Source: Saccharina japonica
Taxonomy: Eukaryota; Sar; Phaeophyceae; Laminariales; Laminariaceae
Direction of reading: 5' to 3'
Assembly (NCBI GenBank): GCA_008828725.1
Contig: MEHQ01002060.1
Coordinates: forward strand, 626,717 to 690,716
DNA length: 64,000 bases
The position numbers and the translations under genes are program-made. Positions 31,388-43,085 of the stretch are shown piece after piece. The stretch's first letter is position 1. The number at the start of each line of letters is the position of its first letter. The notes beneath the pieces were generated by a model, which saw only the letters and a list, made by a program, of their open reading frames with translations, had not been told where the DNA came from and ran no database searches.

Positions 31388-34300
31388 GACCAACACCAAC
31401 AACAACAACAGCGCTTGGGTCAGAGGCAAGAGACCAGATACCAAAAACCTCACCTGGCCGTTCGGAAACTCGAAGACCTCCAGTCCGGAGGGGTCCATGG
31501 TGTGGGTCGTTCGCGCCGCCGCGTAGGTGTACACCACCACACCCGTACCCGCCTCCACGCGCTTGAGATCGCCGTTCACGAAACGGACCACGCACCCGCC
31601 ATCCGGCAAGGTTTCCTATTAATAGCGGGCGGTGCGGAGGTGGGGGGGGGGGGGGGGGGGTGCATCGTGAGGGGAAGAAGCAGCGGAAATTACATACGAG
31701 TACCACTATTTCCCACCGAAGCATAGGGATCGTTAGTATATCACCACTTAATCAAGACGGTCCTAATATTTAGGGACAGAGTGATGCATATATCGACGGA
31801 AAAACCGACGGAAAAATCAACGGCAAAACTCCTTGGAACGATCGGTGGAAGAATCAACGGAAATGCGATGAAAGGACCGTTGGCAGGACCGACGGGGGAA
31901 AAAAATATTGCAAGACCACGCACCAACCGTTCGGCAAGGTTGCCTATTAATATTAATAGCGGCTGTTGCGGAGGGGGGAGGGCGTGTATCGTGAGGGGAA
32001 GAATTGTCGGAATATATGTATCAACGAAAAATAAGGGCGACAGACAGACCGATAACCGATAACCCCATCGATTGAACTACCGACGAAAGAAGCATTGGAA
32101 ATACCGACGGGATGGCTGACGGAACAACCGAATTGATGGGGGGAAAGGTCGGTGGACGAACAGCTGACGGAAATACGGGTCGACGGAAAGACCGACCTCT
32201 ACGGCAGTGTGGATGATGGGTAGCCGTAACGATAGCGCTGTTGGAAAGGAGTCAATGCCGTCGTTACGAGAAACGCCAACGCCGGCAATACATACTGTAC
32301 TGCATGTGCTGTATGATCTGTATGTACTGGACATGTATTAATGCAATACCAGCCCTAGGATACCTTCTATACTGTACGAGCACGTATAATACGTCATGTA
32401 TGCGCAGTATGATCTGTACGGTATGATCCTTCCATAAGTTCTGTATTTTCTGCACAGTATAGGCCCACGAATAAGAAATAAGCTAATAATAATAAGAATA
32501 AGAACATAGTGCTCACTTTGTGGGGGACGCTAAGAAAATCGGACTCAAAACCCGTGCCCAGCGGCGAGCATTACACTAAACCCTACCAGGAATATAACAG
32601 CCTATGGTCAACGCCGTTCAAGGGCGGTGCCACGATGAGGTTCTCAGGCTTGCCCAGATTAGGTCTATGCGCTGTATATAAAAAAATAAAAAAAACAACA
32701 GCTGTGAGATCGAGAATTTCGTCGAAACTCATATTTGCTAGCTGAGTGTAATACTTCGATCGCGCGTACTTTCGGGTTTTATATGTCCTCATGCAGGATG
32801 TACATCCCGTATGAGGGGGACACAATCTGAGGCTGTAGAATTCAGGAAGCGTGTGTCTATTTGTGGGGGGGGGAAATAAATATATACGGTAAATAAATAA
32901 TGGGCTGTATGTGCGTACGGCAATCGCCGACACCTGCTGCTACATCTCTCAGTTGGTCCCACCTTCTGCGTCCCGTTGGCGAACAGAACCACCCGCCTCC
33001 CATCCCGAAGAACGCGCTCCACTTTACCACCGCCCCCTCCGGGCGACCTCCTGCCCCCGCCCCCCGCCCCAACCGACGCCCTGGTCGAAACACCCCCCTC
33101 TGCAGAGCGCGCAAGGGATGCCTCTTGCGACTCCGGGGCCTCATACCCACCTGCCCCTGCTCGCCCGGGAAGCCCCCCGCCCTCATTCGGACCAGACACC
33201 GCCGCCGGCTCGCGTCGAACTCCCTCGGACAAGCTTCGGCGGCTTCTGGCGGGGTCGTCTTCCCCGGCGAGGGCGGGGGGCTGTGGTTGGCTCTGAGCCT
33301 CCACACCTCGAACCCCGTCCAGGCTTCTCCTCCTGTCGCGAGGCTCCACCATGCCGCCACTGCCGGCGTGGGCAATACCGCCACCGTTACCGTGCCTACC
33401 CTCAGAAGTGTCACCGAAAGGACCGTGAGGGTCCAGCGGAAGCGCGTCGTCTCGGAAGCCCGGGCGAGGTCTCGCCGCCTCCCCGTCCCTCGCGCCGCCC
33501 TCGTCATAGTGGTAGCGCTCAGTCGATACCTGTGGTTGCGGGGTCGCCCGCCCCGGAGGATGACTATCGCCGCTATGGCTGCTGACCGCCCGTGCCCCGT
33601 TCGTGTATGCCGCAGCGCCGACACCGTCTGCCGCGTCGGGACCGACACTGACAGCCGTCCTGTACCTCATCGGGTCGTATTTAGCTCCCTCCGACACTGC
33701 CGGGCGAGAGCCCCACGAGGAGCCCCACGGGCCGTTACCCTCACCCGGTTCGACGTCTCCACTCAAGCCGCCCGCCTCCCCCCGCACGCGCTCGTCATCT
33801 TCCAAGCGGCGCGAGATGCGTAACGCGTCGTGCCCGCCGCCCCCCTCTCCACGCGGTCCTTCAAACGGGCCCGGTGATGTTCGGCTGCCGTGCTCAGGGC
33901 CGGGCCGTCTCCCCTCGAGGCCGTCCCTATCCCAGTGCGCGTCGTACGCGCCGGTGACATCCTCCCGATGTGGAGGCCACGTATGCTCGTGCTGCTGCTG
34001 CTGCTGCTGCTGGTGCTGCCCCGGCTCAACAGCGTGCTGGAGCACCGCGGGATCGGGGCGTCCGTTAACCCGTGTGAATGCTGCGCTGGCGGCAGAGTAC
34101 TGCCTGCCTTGCCTCTCACCGACAGCCATCGCGCCCTCCCTCTCACTGAGGGCCACCCCGTACCCCCCTGAGCGAGCTGCTCCCGCCGTGTCCCAAACTC
34201 CCACGCTGTGCTCTCCCTCCCAATCTCTCCCTCCCGGCCCTTCATCCTCCCCCCCCACCTCCTCTTCTTCCGTCTCCTGCCCCTCTCCCCTCGTCTCCGA

Positions 34301-35837
34301 AAACGCCTGACGTTCGCTGCGCTCTTGCTGCCACCGCACCTCCCCAGGCCTCACACCCGCCTTAGGCGCAACGATAGCGCCATCGCGGCTCCTGACTCCC
34401 GCGTGTTCGGGCCCCCTTATCCTTCTCGTCCCCATCACAGCCCCCGCCACTCCTCCTCCTCCTGCTCCTGCTGTTGCTCCTGCCCCTGATGTTGGTCCTG
34501 CTCCTGCTCCTGCTGCAACCTTGTGCCTAGAAGCGCCGGTTTTACGGCTGCCGACGACTCCGGCGCCTCCGCCGCCGCTCCTAGAAACCCCAGGCGTGTT
34601 TCCTTTAAGGGGACGGGTGGCGCCAAGCCCCCCCCCGGTGGCGCTGGCCCAGACGTCGACCCTCTGCCTCTCGAGGAAAGAAACCTGCCCTTCCAGCTCC
34701 GACACTCGTTCCGCTCCCGCCTTTATCTGCTGCTGGAGTCTGTTGAGGGGTCGCGTTTTTTTAAGACGTACGGAGGCGTACGAGTAGGCGGGGTGGGAAG
34801 CGGGGACGGGGTATACACGCCAAGAGGGGAAGGGAAGAGATAAGTAACAATGTGATTGATGGCTGGACGAGCGACGTAGCAGGCGCGTGGAACAGTGTGG
34901 CCTAGCCCTGGTCTATCCTGTGCGGTACGAATAGCTAACTGCGGGGGGTACCTCCCACTCCCACTCGGCCGGGGTTTCCCAAAAAACTCTTGGCCCGACT
35001 CGCAGCAGCCACCGTCCGGGTTTGGCAGGCGTGCTATGACATACCTGGCACTTCCAAGTATAGCCTACTACTGCAGTGAGCAAGCCCGACCGAGTTCCGA
35101 ATCTCACAACCTTGCCATGCTAAGGTCTACAGGCGGTAACATTTTTTACAGTCCGCGTTGGTAGTAATGAGCACAGCTGATCAACCTCAAACCATCACAA
35201 CCCTGCCAACCTTGCCAGGTACACGAGTAGCCGGTGTGCAGCAACGAAAAAGCCCAAGCGGCCTCTGAATCGTGCTATGATACATGCATATGTACCACGT
35301 CCAGCTTACAGCGGCGACAAGATTACCATCGCCGAAAACCACAACCAGCCGAAATGAAGCCTTTGACTGATACCAGCCCGATCGATCGCCGAACGCTACA
35401 CGACCCAAATATTTCAAGCCGACAGGTAAGGCAGCGACCACGCCCAGCCAATCTCCGAAAAGGATAACTAACCATGGTATACTCGTAGCCGCTAACTATT
35501 ACCAAGCCCGACCAATCATCGAATCACACGACCGTATTTAGTTCAAGCTACCAGAGGTAGAGCAGCGACCACCCCCTGCCGATCTCCGAGCATCGTTCGT
35601 AACCAATCATGCTTCGAGCCTTTAGCTGTTCCCAAGCCCGAACAATACCAGCTATAGCCTCACACAACCACACCTATCCCAAGCTACCACGCATGGCAGA
35701 GACATAAACAACGGAACGAGTCAATGCCTGCTCCCACCCGGGCAACAATGCCTTTGATCAAACCACCAGCAGGAAATCGCAACAGCAGTGGCATCACGAC
35801 AACGTCAGCAGCAGCAGTGACATCAAAACAGCAGCAG

Positions 35838-35877
<40 letters not shown>

Positions 35878-38800
35878 CATCATGCCAACATCAGTAGCAG
35901 TGACACCACAACAGCAGCAGCAGCAGCAGCAGTAGCAGCAGCAGCAGTAGCAGCAGCAGCAGTAGGCATCATCTCTCACCTCCGCTCGGCAGCCCTGGCT
36001 TTCTTCCTCGCCAGTTCCGCGTCCAGCTTTCCCCTCTCGATCGTCGCCTTAAGCGCCTCCACCTCCTGCCGCTGACGACGCTCCACGGCAGTGCCACCCC
36101 CCGAGCCTCCCCCAGCCTGGGCCCTCGCTCGAAGCCCCTGGACCTTAACACAGTATAAGCAGCAAAGCGCGATAGTCAAGACACAGGAAAACTACGAAAA
36201 GAGGCGTGAGGGTTTATAGAGGGATACGGGTTTCTAGAGAGGTAAGGGGTTTATAGCGAGGAAGGCTTTTTTTTAACAGGTAAGGGGTTTCTAGAGAGGT
36301 AAGGGTAAATTGAGACGCAAGGGTTTATAGAGGAGGAAAGGTTTATAGAGGGGTAAGGGGTTTATAGAGGGGAAAGGGGTTTACAGCGAGGTAAGGGCAC
36401 AGAGAGGTAAGGGTTCATAGAGAGGGAAGGGTTCACAGAGAGGTAAGGGTCTGAAGGGGTATAGGTCCCGGCGCGCGTTAAGGCTTCGGGCCAGAGGTCG
36501 CTGGGAGAGAATAGAGCGCGGGGCTCGGCACGTACTGCTGTACTGTGTACCCGGAGTCCGGAGGGCTGTTTTCGTCTTCAGGGGGTTTACCGCTTGTTGG
36601 GGCATTTTACTGACGATGATGATGACGATGGTAATTACGACAATTATGATGATGATGATGATGATGACGATAACAATCACACTCCAACAACAGCACATGT
36701 TCCTATTATACAGTCTAGCTCGTGGTCACAAAACCAGCAACCCAGGTTAACCCTCGTACGGGGCAGCGCTACTACAGTCTAGCTCGAGTCGCTATCGCCA
36801 TCGCCGCCTTCTTCATTGCTATTATATCGCCCGGCCACAAAGCACGTGGCGCTACGAGCACAGCAGTAAAACGCTCGCTAGAGATCGCAACGTCCCTCCT
36901 CCGAGAGCGGCACACCACACTGTAATGGAGATAACATATACACTGTAATCGACATAAAATATATCGTACACTGTAATGAAGATAACGTATACCGTACACT
37001 GTAATGAAGATAACATATACCGTACACTGTATTCAAGATAACATACGTATATGGTACCCTATACTGTATTGAAGGTAACATACCGTATACTGTAATAGAG
37101 ATAACATACACCGTATACTGTAATCAAGATTACACGTATCGTATACTGCAATCAAGATAATACGATAACACACCCCCTGGGATGAAATTCCTATTAATAG
37201 ACAACTTTTCAACAAAAAGCAATGGAGGCACATTTCACGAAAATGGTGGTGGCTTCAGAAGAATCTCGTCGAGATCTGTCTGCCCATAGACATCGCTCGG
37301 CTTTCTTGCACTCTCCCTTCCCGTTATCGAGAAAATCAGCTCATACAAAAACGTGAGTCCAAACAGTAGTCCAACGGGGTGTGGGGTCTTGCGTGCAGTA
37401 CGGTATTTTCTGCGGTATTTCTGTACCTATGCGATATCTATACGGTAAATATTTCCAGCGCCCGCACCTGCTTGAGCACCGCCCGCTTCTCCCTCGCAGC
37501 CGCCTGCCTCTGTTCCGCGCACCAGCTCTCCACCGCCGTGCGCTCCGCCTCCGCCCATTCTCGCACCTGCCCGATAACGTCGACAAAATAAAAGGGGGGG
37601 CGGTATCGCAAAGAACGAAAAGTAAGAATCACCACCAAGTCAATCTACAGTAGTACGAGAAGGTCTGTGATGTTCCGAAGCTGTTCCCTTATAGCCTAGT
37701 ATAGAGTGCCGCGGAAGCGGGGGGAGGGGGGGTCCTCGATATTCATGCATAGCCTGAGTCGTATGAGTGGGGGGGGGCTTGAGGCGTCGCTTTTCCTTGT
37801 GCGGGCACTGTGAACCTTGGTGGTGTAGAGGTGGTGAAGAGGGGGGTGGGGTTGCCAGCGTGTGGAGATTGGCCCCGCAGGGTTGCGGTTGTTCGAACAA
37901 ACTCACACCTACCACATACATACAAACATATCTGCATTTGTTTTTTTCATTGCTGGGGGCGACTTCCCTCGCGTTGTATAGCTTTTTCCCTGATTTTCTT
38001 CTCTCTTTCACTCCAGAGTCATTGAATTTCTGTCTTGTGCCTTGTGCCCAAAAACTATAATATGGCGACGAGAAAAATTGGGAACAACGACAACGACAAC
38101 AACACCAACACCAACTGCAACTACAACACCAACACCAACGACACCAACAACAGCAACAGCAACAGCAACAGAAACAACAACAGCAACAACAACGCCAACA
38201 TCAATACCAACACCACCACTACCACCACCACCACCACCCACACCAGCATCAGCACCAGCACCAGCTCCACCACCACCAACAACAACAGTGACGTATACAG
38301 CGTAAAACACGCAGCAACACGAACGCGACAAGGCCCCAACGACCCGACGCCCCAAAACACTAACATTTTCTCAACGGTAACACCCGACGATGCAGGAACG
38401 TCCACCCTCCCACCGAAACGACGCAAGGTACTACACTGCAGCGCGAGAGGTCACCGGATGGGGTTTTTACCTCCTGTCGCTTCTGCATGACCTCCGACAG
38501 GGCGGTCTCCTGTTTCCGCCGCGCCATTCGAGCCCGCTCGTTCTCCTCCTTGTACCGCGCGATCTGCGACCATCAGGGGAATAACAAGCACAACGATGTG
38601 CACAACGATAAGCACAACAATAAGCACAACAATAAAATAAGCACAACGATAAGCACAACGATAATCACAACGATAAGGACAACGCTAAGCACAGCTATAA
38701 GCACAACGATAAACACAACGATAATCATAACGATAAGGACAACGATAAGCACAACAATAAGCACAAAAACAAACACATTAAGCACAACAAGCACAACAAG

Positions 38801-41800
38801 CACAACCGGAAACGAAGAAGGGAGTCATTCATATTTCGTTGAGGGGGGGGTGTGTGTGTGCTCATGTCGTGCATGGCCGTAGTCGTATGGCCATAGACCC
38901 TCGCATCCCTACCATGCCGGGACGGAGCACGTTGGGCTTTCACCAACCGGACAGACAGTGCTTGCACCAAGCGCAACGCGCCGTGAGGGGGAGCGTCATA
39001 TAGCACCGGACAGCGAAGAATGGTATTGGGTGGAGTGGGGTTAGCAACCCTAACTCTACGTAGCGCCGGACAGCGAATAACGCCAACAATGCGATTAGAC
39101 AAGGGGGGGTTACGTCTACCGTAGTACCAGGTTATCACATCAGTAGTATAATATACAGCTTTTGAGATTGCAGTAGCTGAAACAAAAAAATAGTGGCCTT
39201 ATCGACATTGGATATTCGAGCCAAACATGGCTGCTTTCGGACACGTTGCCATATACCACTATGTATGGAAATATTAAGACCGTGTTATTTTCACGTTAAA
39301 ATACGAAATCGTCTTTATAATTACGGACAAAGTTGGCCGCATTGGTAGTACGTAGAGTGGTCGGGAACCTCGCGCGCTTCGAGTTCATCGTTCAGGCCTG
39401 CCGATACCGTCTGTCGTCGGCGACCGAGGCATTTGATCGATCAACCGACACTCAATATCAACAGCATGCTTCCCTCGTCTGCCCCCCCCCCAAAAAACGA
39501 ACAAAATGACAGCAACAAAAGAGCGCGTACCTCTTCCTCCAACTCTTGGAGCTTCCCCTGCAGCTCCGCCTGCAACGCCCAGCTCTCCGATCCCGCCCCC
39601 CGCTCGCCTCCGTCCTCCTCAACCCCCCTCCCGTCTCTAGCTTCCCCGCGCCCTCCTCGTCCGGCATTCCCCCTTCCTCTACCCCCGCCCCTTCCCCGCC
39701 TCCCAAGACCCCCGAACACCCTCTGCACTAGCTTAGACTGAGGGGGCGCGCTTTGCAATACTTTGCCTGCGCGAGCCCGAGAGTCTTGTTGACCTGGTCT
39801 TGGCCACGGGTCGCTCGCTCCGCCTCTCTCGCCACCGGAAAGCTTCTGATGGCCACCGCTGCCATTGCTGCGCTTGAGGCGCGCTTCCGAAGCATCTTCG
39901 TCCGCGGCATCCACGTCTCCCCAGGCCTGCCCATCTCCAAACTCATCCTCCTCGTCTTCCTCCTTGAACCTTTCTCGCCTTCCCGCGGCGCTACGAGTAC
40001 CATTCTGGTGCGGCGCATCCTCGCCGAGGGCTGTTGTTCCCATCGAAGGAGGGGGGGGTGGCGGCGGCGGCGGTGGTTGTGGTGGGTGAGGGGAGCGTTT
40101 TCCTCTAGCGGAGGAGTGCGCTAACCCCGCCCCATCCCCTCTCGCCGCCGACCTTCTTCCGGCGAGTGCGTCACCGTCGCTGCCGCCGCCGCCGCCGTTG
40201 AGCCGCCGTTGATCGGGACCTTGCCGCGCACCTGGGTTGCCGCCATTCCACCGCGTGCTCTGACCCCCCCACCCACTCCGCTCCTGGCCGGGCCAGTCGC
40301 GGTGGTCGTCCGCTTCCCACTGGCGCGTGTCCTCATCGTCCTGTTCAGCCCCACCGCTGACGGGGGCGTCACCGTACCCCTCGCGCGCCGCCTCTCTAGG
40401 AAACCTTTGCCCCGCCCGAGGTCTGCCTTGCCCCGAGCCTTCGGGTCTTCGGACCCCATCGCGTCCCCAAGTCGGCGCGTCCGCTCCGTCGGTGAGGTCA
40501 CCGTGAAGGCCTTCGTGGGGCGGCGAAGCTGTGCGCTCTTCCTGTGCCCGCGAGTCCTGCGGCACTCGCGTTGCGTCGCCGGCATCGTCCGCAATAAGTC
40601 CTGCCTGTTGGGAGAAGGCTTGGTATCGTCCAGCGCTGGCGTGGTGCGCGTTGTCTCTCGACACCCCCCACCCCATGTGCCTGGTATAGAATGAGGGTGG
40701 TGCAAGCACGCAGAGGAGTACAATAAGCGAAGCGAGATTTTGGTGGGCAGCACCCAGTGAGGGTGTGTTGCCACACCGCCGTGGGTACAGGCAGCGAAAT
40801 TAGGACGAAACACACACACAAAAAAAAAAACGGGGAAGCTAAGACAGCAGGCAACACCTTCATGCAGCGGGTTGTCAGCAGCGACGGAATAAAGCCACAG
40901 CAACAGCGCCCATATATATCAATACAAGTATATAGTTGCCACAATTACAGGCAGTAGCACGAGGAGCTGCGAAACAAGAGAGCCTATACGCATGATACGT
41001 ATGTGGACCGCGATACGGGTGTGCAACTATTTACCCTGCCCGTACGGTTTGTGTCGCTATACGCTATATACGCGTTTAGGTCGGGGGAGAGCTCTGATGC
41101 TTAAATAACGTTGGCGGTGTACCGTAGGTGCAAGACGGCAAACTCGATGTGCGGGCATCAAGAACACAAGTAGTGCTCTTGACGGCATCTAGGACTTCGA
41201 TTTGCCAGTGAGCACCCTTTTGCGGCTCCCACTCCTGGCAACCAAGTTACGGACGCCTGTTGTGTAGTATACAGCAGTAAATACCAGGGGAATGTTTTCA
41301 CTCCAATTTCAATCGCTACTCGTATATACCTGGTATGAATTACTGAAACGGCAAACTACTGCTGTCCGCTGCATGCTGGGAGTTCTACAAACACGCCTCA
41401 TCGGGAAAGCGAAAAGCAAAGCCGTCCGGGACACAGAAAAAAACACCGCACACCATAGTCCCCCTCCACAAATCACAGGCAACGGCGCTATATATACACA
41501 AACTCTTCGTGCTTACACAAGCCATCAGAGAACCTCACTACGAAAACCCACCCCGCGTTTGAAGCTTCCGACGGCCTAAACCCAAGCTCTTCCGCCAAGC
41601 TTTCCCTCCGTCCTTCCTCCGCCTCCCCCCTCCTGTCCGCCTTGTGCCCCTCGTGCTCCCCACCCCAAAAGGTGCCCTCCTCCTCCTCCTCCTCCTCCTC
41701 CTGCGCGTCCCTCCCCGCGCCCCTGCCCCCCCCCCCTGCTCGTCCCACTCCCTCTCCGCCCCCTCCTCCTCTTCCCGGAGCAGCTCCATTTCCAGCTCGT

Positions 41801-43085
41801 AAAACTCCCTCCTTTCTCTCTCCTCTCTGGATTCTTCCTCTCTCCGCTCCGCCGGGTCGCTCCCTCCTGCTCTCCCCGCGCCCGTCGCGGGCTCCACGCC
41901 CATGGAGATGTGCTGCAGCTGCTCGGGGTCCCCTCCGGACCAGCTCGTGGCGAACGAGGCGCTCCTTGCAGAAGTGCTTGCGCGGAGCCCGCTGCCGCCA
42001 CCGCCGGCGACGCTGCCGCTGCGGCCACCGCCCCAACCACCGCCTCCAGCGGCCGATGTTACCGACGACCGCAAACCGCCACCACCGCCACCACCGCCTC
42101 CATCTCCCGCAACTCCTCTCAGAGTGCCTCCGATCTCAGCGCTGTGGCGCACGGCTGGTCCTCGCCGGCTTCCGTTGGGGTCATTCGAATGGCTGCTTTC
42201 GGCGGGGTCGTTTACAGTAGGTCTTCGGCGCGCCGTGGCGGCGGCGGGAGTTTCGCCAGGGGGCGATGCGGCAACATGAGTCGCCGAAGGGCTTTTAGGT
42301 CTGCTGCGGGTAGCTGCTGGTGCTGCTGCTGCCGCCGCTGCCGGCTTGACCGAGGCGGTCTTGGCCTGCGCCTCTTGCATCTGCCGCTCACCCTGCGCGA
42401 TAAGTTCGTCGAGCGACATTTCCGCGGCGCCCACCATGCCTCGAATGGGCTGGTCCTCGAAAGAACGCGACGCCGACCAGGGTTCTGGTTCTGCAGCCGT
42501 TGCCGCCGCTGCTGCTGCTGCTGCTGTTGGGGAAGGTGTATCGTCGTGTCTTACCAGAGTAGTGTCGTCATCGTCCAGGGCGTTGAGAGACGATTGCCTT
42601 CTGTGAAAGCCAGGCACCTGCCACGAGCTGTCACCATCGAAGCTATCCACGACTGCCCCCCCGTCCCTGCGCTCCTCCCACCCATCGCCATTGTCCTCCT
42701 CGGGAAGATGGTCTGGCGGCGAAGCAGCAGCGCCATTACCCTGCCCTCGTGCTGAGTTGTGCTGTTGTTGATGTTGGTGCGCTTTTTGCACCGTCGTGTG
42801 GGCAAGCTCCCTCTCAGGCTCGTCGACAAATAACTCTTCCACGGACCCACCAGGATAGTCCTCCTGGTGTCCAATCCACCTTGCACCCTCCCCGCTTTGA
42901 TTGTGAGATCCCACGCTCTCGTTCTCGTCGAGGTCTTTGACGTGGCTGCTGTATCGATCGTCGGCGTGGTGCCCGTACCGATGCGCCGCTGTGTGAGTGT
43001 CGCTCGCTTGCATCATATTTGGGGAAACGAACACACTGTGGGATGAGAGAAGGTCATCGAAAGGGTTGGCGTTGAGCGCAGCCAT
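30082..43085 (-). CDS. CPAP: CPAP/SAS-4 family centriole assembly protein (T-complex protein 10 C-terminal domain), nine exons
   Basis: Exons on the minus strand: 41542-43085, 39531-40680, 38471-38563, 37468-37566, 35980-36137, 32963-34739, 31454-31615, 30561-30689, 30082-30237; about 1755 residues if exon 1 ends as given. The start ATG at 43085 has a good context (aaaggccATGGCT). Order: long disordered N part with Gly/Arg/Ser bias; a coiled coil from the end of exon 2 through exon 5; a second disordered stretch; then the C-terminal beta repeats ((F/Y)PDG and FPNG units) of the TCP10_C/G-box domain. In animals and flagellates this protein controls centriole wall growth through tubulin and through partner binding by the G-box. 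The domain order fits the family. Neighbours: convergent with GH3, same strand as the AGTRAP-like and VDR genes. Function by homology only. Confidence 0.85.
30238..30560 (-). repeat. CPAP intron 8 with a GA-rich microsatellite
   Basis: Most of the intron (30358-30488) is (ga)n/(gagatg)n. No other feature. Confidence 0.85.
30561..30689 (-). CDS. CPAP: CPAP exon 8: TCP10_C domain repeats
   Basis: Acceptor cgagcag, donor GAG|gtgaga, phase 0, 43 residues: VERHHKTGEKEIDFPDGTRK, TILPSGREMSEFPDGVTVIE, YPE. Matches the family's E.HYPDG.KEI.FPDGT units. Confidence 0.9.
30690..31453 (-). other. CPAP intron 7
   Basis: Contains a (caccac)/(caacaa) microsatellite at 31290-31412. No gene seen. Confidence 0.75.
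31454..31615 (-). CDS. CPAP: CPAP exon 7: TCP10_C domain repeats
   Basis: Acceptor tattaatag, donor CAG|gtgagg, phase 0, 54 residues: ETLPDGGCVVRFVNGDLKRV, VVVYTYAAARTTHTMDPSGL, EVFEFPNGQ. The YYYA(A)A.TTHTT.P.GLE.(F/L).(F/S).(N/S)GQ pattern is diagnostic of CPAP C termini. Confidence 0.9.
31616..32962 (-). other. CPAP intron 6 with a partial copy of the exon 7 border
   Basis: At 31930-32015 the sequence repeats the exon 7 start and adjoining intron (cggcaaggttgcctattaat, then gcggctgttgcggagggggg and cgtgaggggaagaa; compare 31602-31682). 31785-32200 is a degenerate accgacggaaa repeat. No gene seen otherwise. Confidence 0.7.
32963..34739 (-). CDS. CPAP: CPAP exon 6: long disordered linker into the TCP10_C domain
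   Basis: Acceptor ctcaacag, first codons LQQQIKAGAERVSELEGQVS (last turn of the coiled coil), then about 530 residues rich in Gly, Ala, Arg, Pro with a His/Gln run near 33990-34010, and finally ERVLRDGRRVVLFANGTQK, the first TCP10_C repeat. Donor AAG|gtggga. Very GC-rich; all three plus-strand frames are also open by composition. Confidence 0.78.
34740..35979 (-). other. CPAP intron 5
   Basis: Contains a diffuse repeat with aagcccgacc and caagctacca-like units (34900-35700) and a long CAG run (35775-35966). The CAG run lies next to the exon 5 donor. Confidence 0.7.
35980..36137 (-). CDS. CPAP: CPAP exon 5: end of the coiled coil
   Basis: Acceptor ggtccag, donor AG|gtgaga, phase 2. Encodes GLRARAQAGGG, then RRQRQEVEALKATIERGKLD and AELARKKARAAER. 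The split codon AG|A is completed by exon 6. Confidence 0.78.
36138..37467 (-). other. CPAP intron 4 with two tandem arrays
   Basis: 36215-36455: units like ggtaaggggtttatagaga. 36610-36670: (gat)n. 36920-37165: about nine units of 28-29 bp, accgtacactgtaatgaaga then taacat. Confidence 0.8.
37468..37566 (-). CDS. CPAP: CPAP exon 4: coiled coil (33 residues)
   Basis: Acceptor cgggcag, donor CAG|gtgcgg, phase 0. Encodes VREWAEAERTAVESWCAEQR then QAAAREKRAVLKQ. A later donor is possible, but this one keeps phase and helix. Confidence 0.75.
37567..38470 (-). other. CPAP intron 3
   Basis: Contains a SINE-like tail remnant (37720-37768) and an (aac)/(cac) microsatellite (38085-38290). No gene seen. 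Confidence 0.7.
37720..37768 (-). mobile_element. SINE-like tail remnant
   Basis: G-rich run, then tcctcgatattcatgcatag and cctgagtcgtatgagt, resembling only the last 45 nt of the SINE-like family. In CPAP intron 3. Confidence 0.4.
38471..38563 (-). CDS. CPAP: CPAP exon 3: coiled coil (31 residues)
   Basis: Acceptor tcgcag, donor GAG|gtaaaa, phase 0. Encodes IARYKEENERARMARRKQET then ALSEVMQKRQE, a continuous charged helix that continues exon 2 in register (ELEEE|IARYKEEN). Confidence 0.8.
38564..39530 (-). other. CPAP intron 2
   Basis: Contains a 12-bp tandem repeat (aacgataagcac, 38580-38805) and a SINE-like copy (38842-38991), followed by two gtagcgccggacagcgaa-like repeats (39000, 39058). 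Confidence 0.75.
38842..38991 (-). mobile_element. SINE-like repeat copy in CPAP intron 2
   Basis: Poly-G then gtgtgtgtgtgctcatgtcg, gcatggccgtagtcgtatgg, and the hairpin gttgggctttcaccaac, a perfect 5-bp stem whose middle pair is T-A instead of C-G. Lies downstream of exon 2, sense with the CPAP gene. Confidence 0.72.
39531..40680 (-). CDS. CPAP: CPAP exon 2: disordered region into coiled coil
   Basis: Acceptor ataccag (ag at 40682-40681), donor GAG|gtacgc. Gly/Asp/Arg/Pro-rich for 300 residues, then SKLVQRVFGGLG and the helix WALQAELQGKLQELEEE, which matches the start of the family's coiled coil. Ends in phase 0. Confidence 0.78.
40681..41541 (-). other. CPAP intron 1
   Basis: No repeat family or exon recognised; several tacagcagta-type motifs (41268). 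Confidence 0.6.
41542..43085 (-). CDS. CPAP: CPAP exon 1, disordered N-terminal region
   Basis: Starts MAALNANPFDDLLSSHSVFV. Long low-complexity stretches (Ala, Gly, Gln, Ser); includes FEDQPIRGMVGAAEMSLDEL and a charged helix EFYELEMELLREEEEGAERE. After a run of about 13 C (near 41727-41739) the frame of record is Arg-rich to donor gtagtg after TTTTC (41541-41540), phase 2, which suits exon 2. A different frame past the run is Glu-rich and looks more coding-like (AQEEEEEEEEGTFWGG), so a homopolymer length error is possible and the last 190 bp are uncertain. Confidence 0.7.

Noticed and set aside
32900-34310. Long plus-strand open frames (up to 300 codons) opposite CPAP exon 6
   Set aside because: Composition-driven shadows: the minus strand holds the family motif and in-phase splice sites, the plus strand only Pro/Arg/Ser-rich low complexity.
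41642-42755. Plus-strand open frames opposite CPAP exon 1
   Set aside because: Low-complexity antisense shadows in GC-rich sequence.
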